Below are positions 35,940 through 46,799 of a stretch of DNA of 64,000 nucleotides, one piece after another; positions within the stretch are counted from its first letter, which is position 1, and every line of letters begins with the position of its first letter. The translations under genes and the position numbers were made by a program. Origin of the DNA: Charina bottae (Eukaryota > Chordata > Lepidosauria > Squamata > Charinaidae); NCBI GenBank assembly GCA_023362775.1, contig JALMGJ010000014.1, forward strand, positions 1,488,001-1,552,000, written 5' to 3'. The notes under the pieces were generated by a model. That model searched no databases. It had not been told where the DNA came from and worked only from the letters and a program-made list of their open reading frames with translations.

Positions 35940-37603
35940 TGGGACAAATAAAGGGGGGGGGGTTAAGAATTAAGTTGGAATCATTTTAATGTACGGATCT
36001 GGACTAGGAGGTGGTTTTGACCTGATCTCCTTGACTCTCACGATCCTCTGCAACTGCCTGAACAGCAGCCACGTCCTCCAGCGCCTGGACCTTTGTGGCT
36101 GAGAATGCAAGCGAAGGGGAAACAGCTGAAATTACGCTTTGTCAGTCTTTAGCAACCAATTCCTGCCTTGCCAGCACAGAGAAGGCACTGGTTTTCTTCA
36201 GGGGGGCGGGGAGGTGACCCTTTTTCTTACTTTCTCTGCAGCCCATGTGATGTTTTGGTCATGTGCGAAGAGTCACAAACCTTCCTCCCAGCAGTAAACA
36301 GCCCTTCCAGAAAGGCCAGCCCTGGCAAACTAGGATACTCTAGACCTGGGAAATCTTTAGCATGCACAGCACGCCCACAAAACCATGATAATTTTTTTTT
36401 GGCAATCTGGGAGTTACCTTTTTGACCACATCCTTGCCAACAGGGGGGTTCCACCATCCAGCGGGGCCACGGGCACGCCTCCCTCCAAAGCAGCACTCAT
36501 CCTCGCCCCACAGAACGGTTTTGCCCCAACTGAACAGCTTTGGGACGCCCTAAAAGCACCTGCCCCAGAGCCGGCCTCACTTTCTAGCAAACTGCACCCG
36601 CCGCAAGTTGCAGGCGCCAGGGGTTGCTTGGACGCGCAACTCCCTGCTGCTGCAGCAGCGAATCCCCTTTTGCTGAAAATGACGTCTTATTGCCCCGTTG
36701 GCGTCCAGCAGCCCAGCGGCCACAAACGACGTTGCACTTTCACCAAGCATGCTCAGCTGGTGCAGGAGACCAGGACTGGCCAATTTCTGCCACAGCTGCA
36801 GGCGGCCCTGAGCCCTGCCCCCCAAACTGGGTGGCATGCTGTACCGCCAGGCTCAACAGCACAATTTGGGAAATTTTGCATTTCAGTTATAATTTAAGAG
36901 GAGGGGTGATCCCTGATCGCTTATTTGAGTGCGGCCTTCGGCCCACGACAAAGTTGTCCAACTCCTCTTATGGTTCAGCTTCGCTGGCTTCCTGCACGCC
37001 CTCCAAGAAACACCGTGGGCCCACCAGTGGAATCTTCTTCCCCCCATCTCATTGCCCCAGGGGTTCTTTGGATTAAAACGAAAAGGAGACACGGAAGATA
37101 GAGCACCCCAAACCTCCTCGGAGTCCGCGTCTTTCCTCTCTTATCCAGCAGTTCTTGGAAGACCAAAGAGGAAAAGGTCCAGAAGGTGAACGGGAAGAAG
37201 CAAACTCTCTCCTCCACTCTGCTTTGCGGGGAGAAGGGCCCAGCGAGAAACCGGGATGGTGGAAGCGGAGGGGGGGGGAAGGAAGGGCAAATCAATGCGA
37301 TGGGAAATGTGGTCATGCTCCCCTTATCCCACCCCTGCAATGCGTTGCTTGCACGTTACAGCACGACGTTGGCTCTGAGCGCGGTCAGTCGCTTCCAGCA
37401 GCTATGTGGCTAAATAGAAAGATACAGAGAAAGAGAAGATTAAGAGAAAACCATCCCGCCTTCCGTCTCAAATCCAGGGTCCACGAGGGCTTCCTCTTTC
37501 CAAAACCACAAGAAAAAAGGCCCACGTTCCCCGGGTGGGTTGAGGCTTGTTTGCCAGGCTGTTCTTCCCGCCCCCCCTCCCCCAAGCTGGTGGTCTTCCT
37601 CCT
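35940..37603 (-). other. THY1 3'UTR and downstream flank
   Basis: Follows the THY1 stop. No AATAAA on the minus strand was seen between 36000 and 37603. The nearest candidate poly(A) signal is an ATTAAA at 35990-35985, which would give a 3'UTR of about 1.6 kb. That is plausible, because mammalian THY1 3'UTRs exceed 1 kb. No repeats were recognised. Confidence 0.35.
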
Positions 37604-37716
37604 TCACAGCGACACAAAATCCACAGCTTGCAGCAGAGGCAGCGAAAGCAGCAGCAGCAGCAACCAGGAGGTGTTCTGGACGAAGAGGCTGATGCCGGCG
37701 CATCTCGCCAAGTGGG
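37604..37716 (-). CDS. THY1: THY1 exon 4: GPI-anchor signal and stop
   Basis: The acceptor is tttcccttgcag before 37716. The exon encodes AHLARCAGISLFVQNTSW followed by a poly-Leu hydrophobic tail ending VDFVSL, with TGA at 37606-37604. The human tail is nearly the same (QNTSW, poly-Leu, ATDFMSL). Cys132 is the likely GPI-attachment residue by analogy with the family. Confidence 0.94.
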
Positions 37717-39782
37717 CTGCAAGGGAAAGGCAAAGGGGTGAGGCTGGGAAGGGGCGGCCGAGGCCATGGGAACCCCCACCCCACCCCTGCCAACACAGGG
37801 ACTCTGATGACATCATCCTTGTCAGGTGGCTGTCCAGCCTTGTTCCTCCCTGGACCCCCCAACGAAGAACAGCCCATCGCCTCCTGGGTCTCTGCTCCAC
37901 TGCCCAGCTGCTCTTTCTGCAGGACGTCTCTCCTCTCGACTGTAACTTCCACCCATCATTCTGCCCTCTAGAGCAGTGTTTCTCAACCTGGGCAACTTTA
38001 AGATGGGTGGACTTCAACTCCCAGAATTCCCCAGCCAGAATTCCATACATCTTGAAGTCCATACATCTTAAAGTAGCCAAGTTTGAAAAACACTGTGCTA
38101 GAGCTTATTTCCCATCTAGAGCAGATGGAGGGAGTTTGCCTTACAGCATCAAGCTGGCTGGAACAGGGGGAGGGAGGGACCAACAGTCCTAAGACGTATG
38201 GACTTCAACTCCCAGAATTCCCCATGCTGGCTGGGGGATGATGAAGGCTCTAGGATGATGGAGAACCTGTCCTGGCCCTGCGTGCTTGGGGTTCCCTTCT
38301 TCCCTCTGCTCACCCTTGACCACGGAGATGTTTCTGGTCTGCATGTCTTCGTAATCGTTGGTGATTTTCAGCTTGCAGGTGTAGACGCCCTCATCGCCGG
38401 TGGTGAAGCCGCTGAGATACAGGCACACGAGGCCGTCGGTGGTGGTGACGTTGGTGCGAGGCCTATAGGCAGTGCTGGGCACTTTGAGGTTGCCGGCGAT
38501 GACCGTTCCCTCTCCGGTGTCCTTGGACAGGCGGAACTCGTAGGTCAGGGGGTTAGAGGATTTTCGCTCGTAGGCACAGTCTATCCGCAGGGCTTGATCG
38601 GTCAAGCAAGCGGTCAGTCTCTTGATTCGTTGACCGTGGCTGACTTGGAGCACTAAGGAAGGTAAAGATGGCCATCATCACCTGGGCGGAGTGAGTCGCT
38701 GGGTGGCAGCCAAGCACTGGTTAATTAACCCGCTGACTAGATTCGAGGGCTAAAACAACTGCAATCGGATTATCCAACATCTGGCTAGTATTAAAGCCCC
38801 TTTTAAGAATCGGTTAGAAGAAATCAGAGGCAACCTTGATGAAATGAGGCCATACTTTAAAAAAAACCCAACAACTTCCATTAAAAATAATTACGTACTC
38901 ATACAAATGTTAAATCGAAGACTTTTAACAAACTGAGAGTCATTTCCCCATGACCCTTAAAGGGGAAAAGAACATCTGCACACATTCACGTGTACATGAC
39001 CTCTCCTAAAAAGAGGACATAACACACCTTTCCCCTCGTTCAAAGGTCCAAGTCATGTGCAGATCTAATCAATCAGAACCCGTTCATTGATTGATATGAG
39101 ATTTCCTAACAACCCTAATTCCCTGGCCAATGCATAGTCCTGAGTTTTTTTTAAGGTAAAGTCTCCATGAAGCTGAATTCTTAGCAGAAGGAGCCAAGGC
39201 GATGGGAGAAGAATCCCCTTTCCCACCATGAGCTTCAGGTGGGGGATGATGAAAGTTTTAGTCCAGGTGCAGAGCATGAAAGGCCAAATGGAGAAAGTGT
39301 GTTTCTGGAACAGTCAGGCCAAGTCATAGACACAGCAGGGGGGTGGGGAGACAGGGAGCAAAGCATGATTGCTGGGGAGGGGGGAAGAGGAAAAGATTTT
39401 CCTGTTTTTTCCCTAAAGCAGTTTAGAAACTAGCTCCTGCCCCAAAATTTAACAGGTAAACCTTCATTGGCTAAATCTTTATTCAATATGGGGGAGAGAA
39501 GTTGGGAAAAAGAAAGGAAACACTCAGATTATTTTCTTTATACTTTCAGGCCCGATGCAAAGTGGAGTAGTAGGTCTCTTCAACACCATCACTGTTTAAG
39601 CACCATACCGGGTTTCCAAAACAGAGATAGAATTGGGTGACCCTGGTTAGAAAGGTCATTTCCTCCAATTTGACATGGTGTTATCCAGACAGTTGCCTCC
39701 TGGGGCCACCAGGTGGCAGCACATGGCGGAGCCTCCCTTTACCTGCCAAGAGAAGAGCCAGGCTGATGGTTGATCTCAGCAT
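37604..39782 (-). CDS. THY1: THY1 (CD90) coding region, join of three exons
   Basis: THY1 is a small GPI-anchored Ig-superfamily glycoprotein of the outer cell surface, used in neuron, thymocyte and fibroblast adhesion and integrin contact. Exons 39782-39743, 38652-38314 and 37716-37604 join in phase (both junctions phase 1) to 492 bases, giving 163 residues plus stop; the human protein has 161. Order: signal peptide 1-20, V-type Ig domain about 21-126, Cys132 of the C-terminal loop, and a hydrophobic GPI-attachment signal 145-163. Cys29, Cys39, Cys106 and Cys132 match the four Ig-domain cysteines; Cys90 is extra. N-glycosylation sequons are at Asn81 and Asn121, plus Asn141 in the removed tail. 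RID at 36-38 replaces the mammalian RLD integrin motif. Identification is firm. Confidence 0.95.
37974..38095. mobile_element. MITE family A copy inside THY1 intron 3
   Basis: CAGTGTTTCTCAACC...GTTTGAAAAACACTG; flanks CTCTAGAG and TGCTAGAG (6 of 8). It lies between the GPI-signal exon and the Ig exon, in intron and without touching splice sites. A further shard of the same family lies at about 38190-38235. Confidence 0.85.
38314..38652 (-). CDS. THY1: THY1 exon 3: Ig V-like domain
   Basis: This 339-base exon has phase-1 boundaries on both sides, as usual for an Ig domain. The acceptor is ttaccttccttag before 38652 and the donor is AAGG|GTGAGC after 38314. It encodes the mature N-terminus (QRIKRLTACLTDQ), the B-strand Cys, LTYEFRLSKDTGEGTV, the PRTNVT glycosylation site, DEGVYTC (the F-strand D-x-G-x-Y-x-C signature) and the NIS site. 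Confidence 0.95.
39706..39720 (+). promoter_or_regulatory. Candidate CTCF site in THY1 intron 2
   Basis: CCACCAGGTGGCAGC matches the CTCF core (CCA-S-Y-AG-R-K-GGC) at every position. It lies 23 bases inside the intron after the signal-peptide exon. Confidence 0.45.
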
Positions 39783-39820
39783 CTTCCGGGTGGGGGTGGG
39801 GGCCTGGCACACTGGCGTGT
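39743..39820 (-). CDS. THY1: THY1 exon 2: start codon and signal peptide
   Basis: The acceptor is ctccacag before 39820, followed by 38 bases of 5'UTR and then ATG at 39782-39780. The exon encodes MLRSTISLALLLA plus the first base of Val14 and ends at 39743 with GCAG|GTAAAG. The human signal peptide (MNLAISIALLLTV) has the same layout and length. Confidence 0.92.
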
Positions 39821-40689
39821 CTGTGGAGGTGAAATCTAGGAACAGAAGACGCATCTCGTTAAGGAGGCAGAGGTGCAAAGTGACTAGTAGAGCTGGCAAT
39901 GCTACATCACAAAAAGCAGCAGCTAGATTTTTTTTTTAATGCCGAAGCAGCTTCTCAGCAATTTTTGGATCGCGTGGCAAGAAGATGCTTGGAACTTGCT
40001 TGCTAGCAAAGGAATCCTGTCCTCTTCCTCCCTCTTATCTAAGGCTTCTGAAATTCTCCTTTCTGCAGTTTTTTGTCAGCGCTGGGCAAAGTGCCAAGCC
40101 AGGCGGGAGATAAAAGAAGGATGAATCATGAGCCCAACTCAGAAGTCGCAGAATTCTAAGATCTCCTGCAGTTTAGAAAACAGATGAGCCCCAGAAATGA
40201 AATCTAGGAATCGGTGAGCTGAGAGAGGATGTTTTACTGCTCCCCCCCCCCGCCCCCCAATCTGAAATTGCCTCTGCTGGGAGAAGATGCAGAAGGCGAG
40301 GCTGCAGAGGAGGAGGTTGGAAGCACACTGCAGATCTAGTGGCCTGTAAAGTCATTAGTAAATTTAGTCATTGAGTAGAGGCTAATGACTAAACAATAGT
40401 TATCCATGGAAGGAGGGAAGCCTTGGAGGAGGAAGGGGGAGGTCAGATACAAGGGAAAGGGGAAAAAGAGAGTATGGGCTTGTCTCCAAACCCCTCCCAT
40501 GGGAAAACGCTTTCCTTAAATTCCTGCCTAATTCTTTGTTAGGGGGAGTGAAAAAATCAGGGTTCTGATGACTGGCAGAAACCCTATTTGGGGGCTGATC
40601 TTTTCTCAGCCACAGAGGCTGGGATCCATGGGCTGGCTACGACAGAGAAGGGGGCACAGGGCGGCCCCCCGCCCATCCTATCAGGGGAA

Positions 40690-42650
40690 GGCGTGACGGC
40701 TTGGGCGAGAGGGGTTCTTGGCCCCGCCCCCTTCCCTTCCTCATCTCCCCGCTTTCCCCCCATAGGTTTGTCGGAGGGGCCCCTAGCGGGACTCCCCCTT
40801 CCCGGGTCGGCCGCCCATCTAGGCCGGGCTTAAGCGCGCCACTGCCGCCGCAGCCCTCGCGGTCGCTCGGCCAAAGCCCCCCCGCGGCGCTGCGCGGCCC
40901 GTCCTGCGGCGCTCCCGGGCTGAGCGCGTCGCTTCCCGCCGCTCGGCCCCGGCGGGCCCTCCAGGGCGGGCAGGAGGGTTGCGCTGCGGCAATTTTCGGC
41001 TCTGCGCAAAGCGGCCTCTCGCCGCCGGTCCTGGCCGGGATCCGGCGGCGCTCCAGAGTCCCCGGCCCTGCAGCCCCGTCGCCTTGGGGCGGATTCCGCA
41101 CCCCCCGGCCGCCGCTCGCTTTCTGGGGCCCTCCCTCTAGGGACGGTCGGTCGGACTGAAGGGGACCCTCCGGACGGGCTGGGCGAGGAGGGCTTGGAGG
41201 CGGGAGGGAGGCGGCGAAAGCCCCGCGGGGGGGGGGGGGGGCGGGAGCCGGGCCAGCCTCCCCCCCCACCGGCTCTTCGCGCCCCGCCGCGCCCCCGGCA
41301 CCTCCCCCGCGCCCAAGGGCGCCCTCGCCCCGCCTGGCTTCCCGGGCGCCCCCGGTTGGTGGCTGCGGCTATCCGCGCCCGTAAGATCGGACGTGCCCCG
41401 CCGGGGGATGATGGAGGCTGGAGTCTCCCCGTCCCACCCGGGGTGCACACCCGGGCTGCGCCCTTTCCCCTCTCTGGCAAGACTGGAGGCGGTCTGGCTA
41501 CCCAGACGCGCGTCGGCTGGCCATTCCGCGCCGCCGGGCTCCACGGGGCTCGCTCCGCAGCGGGAAGGGCGGCCTGTCCGTCTGCGACCCCCTTCTGTTC
41601 GTTCCCGGCGCGAGGAAGAAGAGCGGAGAAGCCGCCGCCGCCTCCCCGTCCCCGCGTGCTTCTCCCCGAGGCTTCGCTTCCCGGCCGGCAGCCGCGCGCC
41701 CGTTACCTGCGGCCTCGAGCCACGTCCGGGCGCACGAGCCGCTCTCCCGGTCTGGCGCAGGCAGGGGCGGCTGCACGAGGCGCCTCCGCGAAGGGGTGGG
41801 CTTCCGATACGCCCCGCCCCCTCGGACAGCCCTCCCCGCCTCTGCGGTACCCAGGCAGAGAGCCTGCACCAGCCGGGGTGGGGGGCTCTGCGCGTGCGCC
41901 GGGGGGGAGCGCCCCTAGCGCGGGGGGCGGCGGGGGCGGCGCGGGAGTGGGGAGGGCGAAGGGTGTCATTTCAGGGGCAACTTCGGCGTTTGGAAGCTGA
42001 TGAGGCGAGGCGGGGGGGTCTCGGGTGTGCCGCAAGGAGAGACCCGCTTCTCCCCTGGGGATGAAGGAAACGCACCCTCTGACGGGGCATTTTCGCAGCC
42101 GCAGAGGCAGCCCCCGAGGAGGCGGGCGGGGGGGATCGGGCCTCTTGCGGGAAGGGCTGAGGCGGCAAACGGCAGGGTTCCTGACTATCCGACCCCGGCC
42201 TGGCCCGTCAGCTCTGGTTGGGGGGCTGGGGGAGCCCATCCCGGCCCCCTCCTGTGTCAGATTTTGCAGAGGGAATGGGGGGAGGAACTGGGCTGTGGTA
42301 AGCCAAGGTTTGCTAACTGAGCTTGAATTAGCGGGTGCATCCAACAGGCGGTGCCCGAAGAGCCTCAGGTGTGACCCAGGAGCGTCTCTTGCTCAGCTCC
42401 GGAAAGGACCGGGCTAAATTGTGGCCTTCCTTGCACAGGGAGGGGGCAAACTGGGTGCTGTGAGCGGCCACCTCTTCAAAGTCCGGCTTTGCCTTCCTCC
42501 TCGCCTTTGCAGCCCCCGCCCATCAACCCAGCTGGGCGCAGGGCAGGGCTGTGGGGGGGGGGGGCGCCGGCTGGAGCATCTTTGTCCGAAGCGGGAGCAG
42601 GGGGTTCAAATTGAGGCTGGGCGGGGCCCCGGGGCCTGACGGCGGCTTAG
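40690..42650. promoter_or_regulatory. CpG island over the THY1 promoter and first exon
   Basis: About 2 kb of GC-rich, CpG-dense DNA, the largest island in the window. It includes a 16-17 base G run near 41226-41242. Three long open frames on both strands here are compositional artefacts. Confidence 0.7.
41707..41860 (-). other. THY1: Putative THY1 non-coding exon 1 (5' limit unknown)
   Basis: A minus-strand donor CCGCAG|GTAACG ends an exon at 41707 inside the THY1 CpG island, 1.9 kb upstream of exon 2. Mammalian THY1 also has a non-coding first exon separated by a short intron. The 5' end was placed by CpG density only. Confidence 0.55.
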
Positions 42651-43728
42651 GATGAGGGGCAGCGTCTCCAGAGGGCAGTTGGAGATCTGGAAGGAGAGGG
42701 TGGAGGCGGTTGGGGATCTGAGCCAGCGACGTCTTGGGGACGGTCCGGTCCGCTGTTAAGTTCCTGGGATTGCGGGTGAGGAGGGGGTGCCGTTAGTTGC
42801 CCAGACTTTGCCCTTTGGAGAGTTCCCTGCCGAGACTTTTGGGAAGACCCCGTCATGCCTGGGGTGGGCGAGAGAAAAAGATGCCCAGACTTGGTGGCTT
42901 TGGCGTGGTTGGAGAGCAGGGTACGTCCAAAGGATTCCTGAATCAGAACTATCCCTAACAAAGAGGGATTTTACCTTTCCAGTCAAACCCATTTCTTAGG
43001 GTCCTGCCGTTTTCACAAGCCCTTGCTAATCTGGATGCCTGCATTCGGAACCCTGTGCCAAAAGCTTGACTTTTCCAGATCCGTCTCAGGAAAAGAGATG
43101 CATCTTTTATCATTTTTTTTTTTTGCTGCCAATCTGACAACCGTAAGACATTTGGCAAAAACAGACTCCTCCGTTTGAAAAGACGTTCCCTCCTCTGGAC
43201 AGAAACCTCCTCCTTTGCAGAACAAACCCTGGATTTAAGATCCTTCTGGAAAGGGGGGGGGGGGGGTAAAGGAGAGGCTGTGTGTGCACATTCCACAAAG
43301 GACTGCCTTCTCCAACCTGGTGCCCTTTGGGGGTATATAATTACCAGAGGCTTCCTGCCACAGTCAGACCCGGGTCCAGCCAGCTCCCTTCGCCTCACCT
43401 GCCCTGCCAAAAGCACCTGACCAGGTGAGCCCAGAAGATGGAAATGTCCCTCTGCAGAGCAGGGGCTCCATGGCTGAGCCACGCCCCTCCCAGGTTGCCG
43501 CTGGCAAGAGCGGGTGGCAGACTTTGGCAAACCTTGGCTCCTCTGCAAAAAATCAAGCGGGATTAGCTCTGTCTAGGAGTATTGCCTGAGACGACCAGGA
43601 AATCTATTCTATAGGCCAGCCAGTCTAGAAAGTTTTTTTTAAAAAGAACTCAGAAGGCCATTGCAAACTGCTTCTGTATTCTTGCCAAAAATACAAATGG
43701 GCAAGTCCATGTAATAACCAAGAATGGA
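42651..43728. other. Upstream flank of the THY1 CpG island
   Basis: Contains the TATA and donor arrangement at 43334-43424 and a poly-G run at about 43252-43266; otherwise featureless. Confidence 0.4.
43334..43424 (+). promoter_or_regulatory. TATA box plus possible first exon, antisense to THY1
   Basis: TATATAA at 43334-43340, an initiator-like CAGTCAG about 27 bases downstream (43361), and a strong donor GACCAG|GTGAGC after 43424. The arrangement would make a roughly 60-base plus-strand first exon 1.6 kb upstream of the THY1 island. The transcript is unproven. Confidence 0.3.
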
Positions 43729-43883
43729 CTGTAGCTTGAATCATGTCAACTGGATTTATATTTTCTCAGTGGAAACGTTTCGCTCCTTATCCAAGGAGCT
43801 TCTTCAGTCTGAGCAAAGTTAGTAAGTTGACATGATTCAAGCTACAGACAATTCCACCTGGATGACTGAGAACCTTCATAGAC
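43729..43883 (-). mobile_element. Fold-back retroposon, probable Penelope-like fragment (copy 1)
   Basis: Flanked by a perfect 13-base duplication AACCAAGAATGGA (43716-43728, 43884-43896). The outer ends mirror each other (TGTAGCTTGAATCATGTCAAC). The minus strand carries CTGAAGA, then a hairpin GCTCCTT-GGAT-AAGGAGC, then GAAACGTT, bracketed by CTCAG and CTGAG. Confidence 0.65.
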
Positions 43884-44149
43884 AACCAAGAATGGAGTTC
43901 AGAGGAAACCGTTATTTTTTACCCCTTCGATTTGCCCTCCTCTGCTATTATTATTATAGCTCCGTGTGATGGGCTGGCTGGGTTATCAAATTTACAGGGA
44001 TCCCTAATGGGTTGGGATTTTATTTATTTATTTATTGCTCACATTTATATGGCTGCCCATCTCACGCCAGGCGACTTGGGGCGGTGTACAGCAATGAAAT
44101 AAAAACAGTGCATGAGTAAAAAACGATTGTTGTTAAAAGAGAAAAGTGA

Positions 44150-44310
44150 TTATTAAAAGAAGATGATTATCAAATTTTTTAAAAATATTAAATTTTAAGT
44201 AAATAAAATATTTTAATTTCTTTAAAAAGTAAAATATTAAATTTTAAATGATTTTAATTTTTTAAAAAAGTAAATACAATTTTAAATTTTAAATAAATTA
44301 AATATTAAAT
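44150..44310. repeat. AT-rich low-complexity sequence
   Basis: Repeated TTAAATTTTAA/AATATTAAAT units, over 85% A+T by eye. Confidence 0.75.
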
Positions 44311-44911
44311 TAAAGCCACTGGAAAGAAAGGAAAGAAAAAATTTTGGGGGGAGGGGAGTAAAAGCCTTAGGGACAGCAGCCAGAGGAAACAGAAGCCTTG
44401 AATAGGATTAGTGGACACACAACTAACGTTTTCACAAATTGCTTGCTGTGATTACTTGTTGGAACCTCAGCACTGGAATTAGACTATTTGGAACATTCCT
44501 ATTAATGAATTTATAGTTTGGTGGAAGGAACATAATATTTTCATTAAGAGTGTAAAGAAGACGCTTCTGGAGATCTGTGCAACCATGCCCAAGAACAGAC
44601 TTATACATCCAAATCATATTAGAGTTGACCAACTGGATTATTGATGCTACTGCAATCCTTCAGAGTCAAAGCTTGTCTGGAAGTGATTTGGCTTATTAAA
44701 ATCAGAACACCATTCCTTTCAGAGCAGATGGAGAACTTTTAGGAAATGGGAGGGGTTCCTGGCCTTCTCCCCAGACACAGTTGTTATTTTGGCAGCTGAT
44801 GGACAGAACAGGAAGTGCGTAGGACAAACTAGGACATCTTTCCAAGGCACAGAAAATGTGTCTTTTATGGAATGTCACAACTCAGCTTCTTCAGGAATTT
44901 GTTAACTTTTA

Positions 44912-45298
44912 GAGGTAGTCCTCGACTTACGACCACAATTGGGACCAGAACTCCCATCGCTAAGCGAGGCGGTCATTAAGTGAGTCACATCCGAGTTTAC
45001 AATCTTTTTGCCATGGTTGTTAAGCGAATTATGTGGCCGTTAAGTGAATTCGGCTTCCCCCGTTGACTTCGTTTGTCGGAAGCCGGCTGGGAAGGTCGCA
45101 AATGGCGATCATGTGACCCCAGGATGCTGCAACTGTCATAAATACATGCTGGTTGCCAAGTGACTGAATTTCGATCATGTGACTGCAGGGATGCTGTGAC
45201 GGTCGTAAGTGCGAGGACTGGTTGCAAGTCACTTTTCCCGTCACCGTCGTAACTTTGGACAGTCGCTAAATGAATGGTTGTAATTCGAGGAATGCCTG
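44912..45298. mobile_element. Tc1/mariner, Tigger-like MITE
   Basis: 387 bases with terminal repeats GAGGTAGTCCTCGACTTACG and (reverse complement of the right end) CAGGCATTCCTCGAATTAC, each flanked by TA (44910-44911, 45299-45300). The CAGGCATWCCTCG terminus is that of Tigger elements. The interior has repeated GGTCGTTAAG-type blocks and no coding capacity. Confidence 0.7.
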
Positions 45299-45799
45299 TA
45301 ATGGAATGCTAAGGCTCAGACTCCCCGCTAGTCATATTTGCATTTTTTACAAATAAAGGAATGATTTTTGCCAAACAGCAAGGCCAGCCAAAGGACTGAA
45401 GTAAATGCAGCTCACCTAAATGCTCCCTATGCATGAGGAAGTGGACTTCAAGCAACGCATTGCAATTTGCCCCCTACGTGGTGCTCTGAAGATCTCTGGT
45501 TTCCCCTATTTTTGGGTGGCCCCACTTACACCCTCAGATGGGGCTCTGTCTTGCAGGGGTGAAGACCAGCCTGGAGAATGGCTCAAATCTGCAAGCTGGC
45601 AAAAAAATCCAGGAATCTGGTAGCTCCTTTTCTGACTAAGACGTTTGGCTGAAAGGCATAAGCTTTCCTGAGCTGCAGTGTCTTCTTCCTTTGAATCATG
45701 GAAGAAGGGGCTACCAGGCCCCTCCTGACTTTTTTGCCACCGTGTTTTGCCCAGATTCTCCTATAGACTTGGCAACTTCCAGCAGCAGGTGAACGCAGG

Positions 45800-45845
45800 G
45801 TGAGAGAGAGAGAGGGAGGGAGGGAGGGAGGGAGGGAGGAGGGAG
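45800..45845. repeat. (GA)n(GGGA)n array
   Basis: GAGAGAGA then GGGA units, ending just before a CTCF-like site. Confidence 0.9.
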
Positions 45846-45867
45846 GTGAGGTCATTAGCAGGGCAAG

Positions 45868-45882
45868 GCTGACATCTAGTGG
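45868..45882 (-). promoter_or_regulatory. Weaker CTCF-like site upstream of THY1
   Basis: The minus strand reads CCACTAGATGTCAGC, with one mismatch in the GGC block. It sits just beside a (GGGA)n array. Confidence 0.25.
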
Positions 45883-46509
45883 CGGCTTTGGGGAAAAGCA
45901 GGCCCATTCTCTTTTTAAAAAATATTCTGAAATAATAACGGGAGAGGTGGCATATGCAGGAAAAGGAAGACTTCTTGAGTCACAAGAGCTGTCATACCGT
46001 CGTTTCTCCATTTATTGACATCCATTTGTATGCTGCCTGTTCTAGTTGCTCGGAAGGCACATTCACCACTTTGGAGATGCTTGCTGTCAATATGCAGAAA
46101 ATAGGCCATTATGCTTCCCCTTGAAAATCTCCTGGGCCTTTGCTGTGTCTCCAGGTGGTAATGTCGACATGGGAGACAATAACCTGAAAGTGAATAGAGA
46201 CAAGAGGTCTTTGTCACTGATTCGGGGGCTGAACCTCAAGATTCGGGAGACAGTCCTGTTCTGGATGAAATTGTACTTCTGTTAAGGAACTTGTTTGCAG
46301 GCTGGGACTCTTCCACAGATCCAGCACTATTGGAGGAGAGCTTTGTAAGATCATTCTCCAGGCTGGCCTTTGCCCCGGAGGACATGAGAAGACCAGCTGA
46401 CTCCCATGCTGGTATACTCAAGACTGGACTACTGCAAAGTGCTGTTCATCGGGCAGCCCTTGGAGACAATCTGGACATTGTGCATGCTGGGATGTGACAG
46501 CAGAACTGC

Positions 46510-46578
46510 ATGGCTGGCTGGGGAATTCTGGGAGTTGAAGTCCACACAACTTAAAGTTGCCAAGGTTGAGAAACACTG
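46510..46578. mobile_element. MITE family A, right half only
   Basis: GGCTGGGGAATTCTGGGAG...GGTTGAGAAACACTG without a left arm. Confidence 0.75.
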
Positions 46579-46754
46579 ATCTAGTTTCATATTTGTAGGG
46601 CATCAGTGGGTCCCACCATGGCTGGAGCCATGTTATGGAACAAACTGGAGTTGAAGGACACTCCCCATTACTACAATTCAGGAGTGGGACTCAAACGGCA
46701 TTTATTTCCTTATGTCTTTTAGTATCCTAATGCTGACAATCCTGGTTTTAGTGT

Positions 46755-46799
46755 AATAACAACAGCAGCAGCAGCAACAACAACAATAATAATAATTTT
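46755..46799. repeat. (AAC/AGC/AAT)n trinucleotide array
   Basis: AAC, AGC, AAC and AAT units in series. Confidence 0.9.

Noticed and set aside
37155..38192. 345-codon plus-strand frame opposite THY1
   Set aside because: Antisense to the GPI-signal exon and ending in a MITE; no domain and no conserved start.
41194..42344. Frames of 213-268 codons on both strands near THY1
   Set aside because: Same CpG-island effect; Pro/Ala/Arg/Gly-rich in every frame.
45000..45244. 76- and 71-codon minus-strand frames
   Set aside because: They lie entirely inside the Tigger-like MITE.
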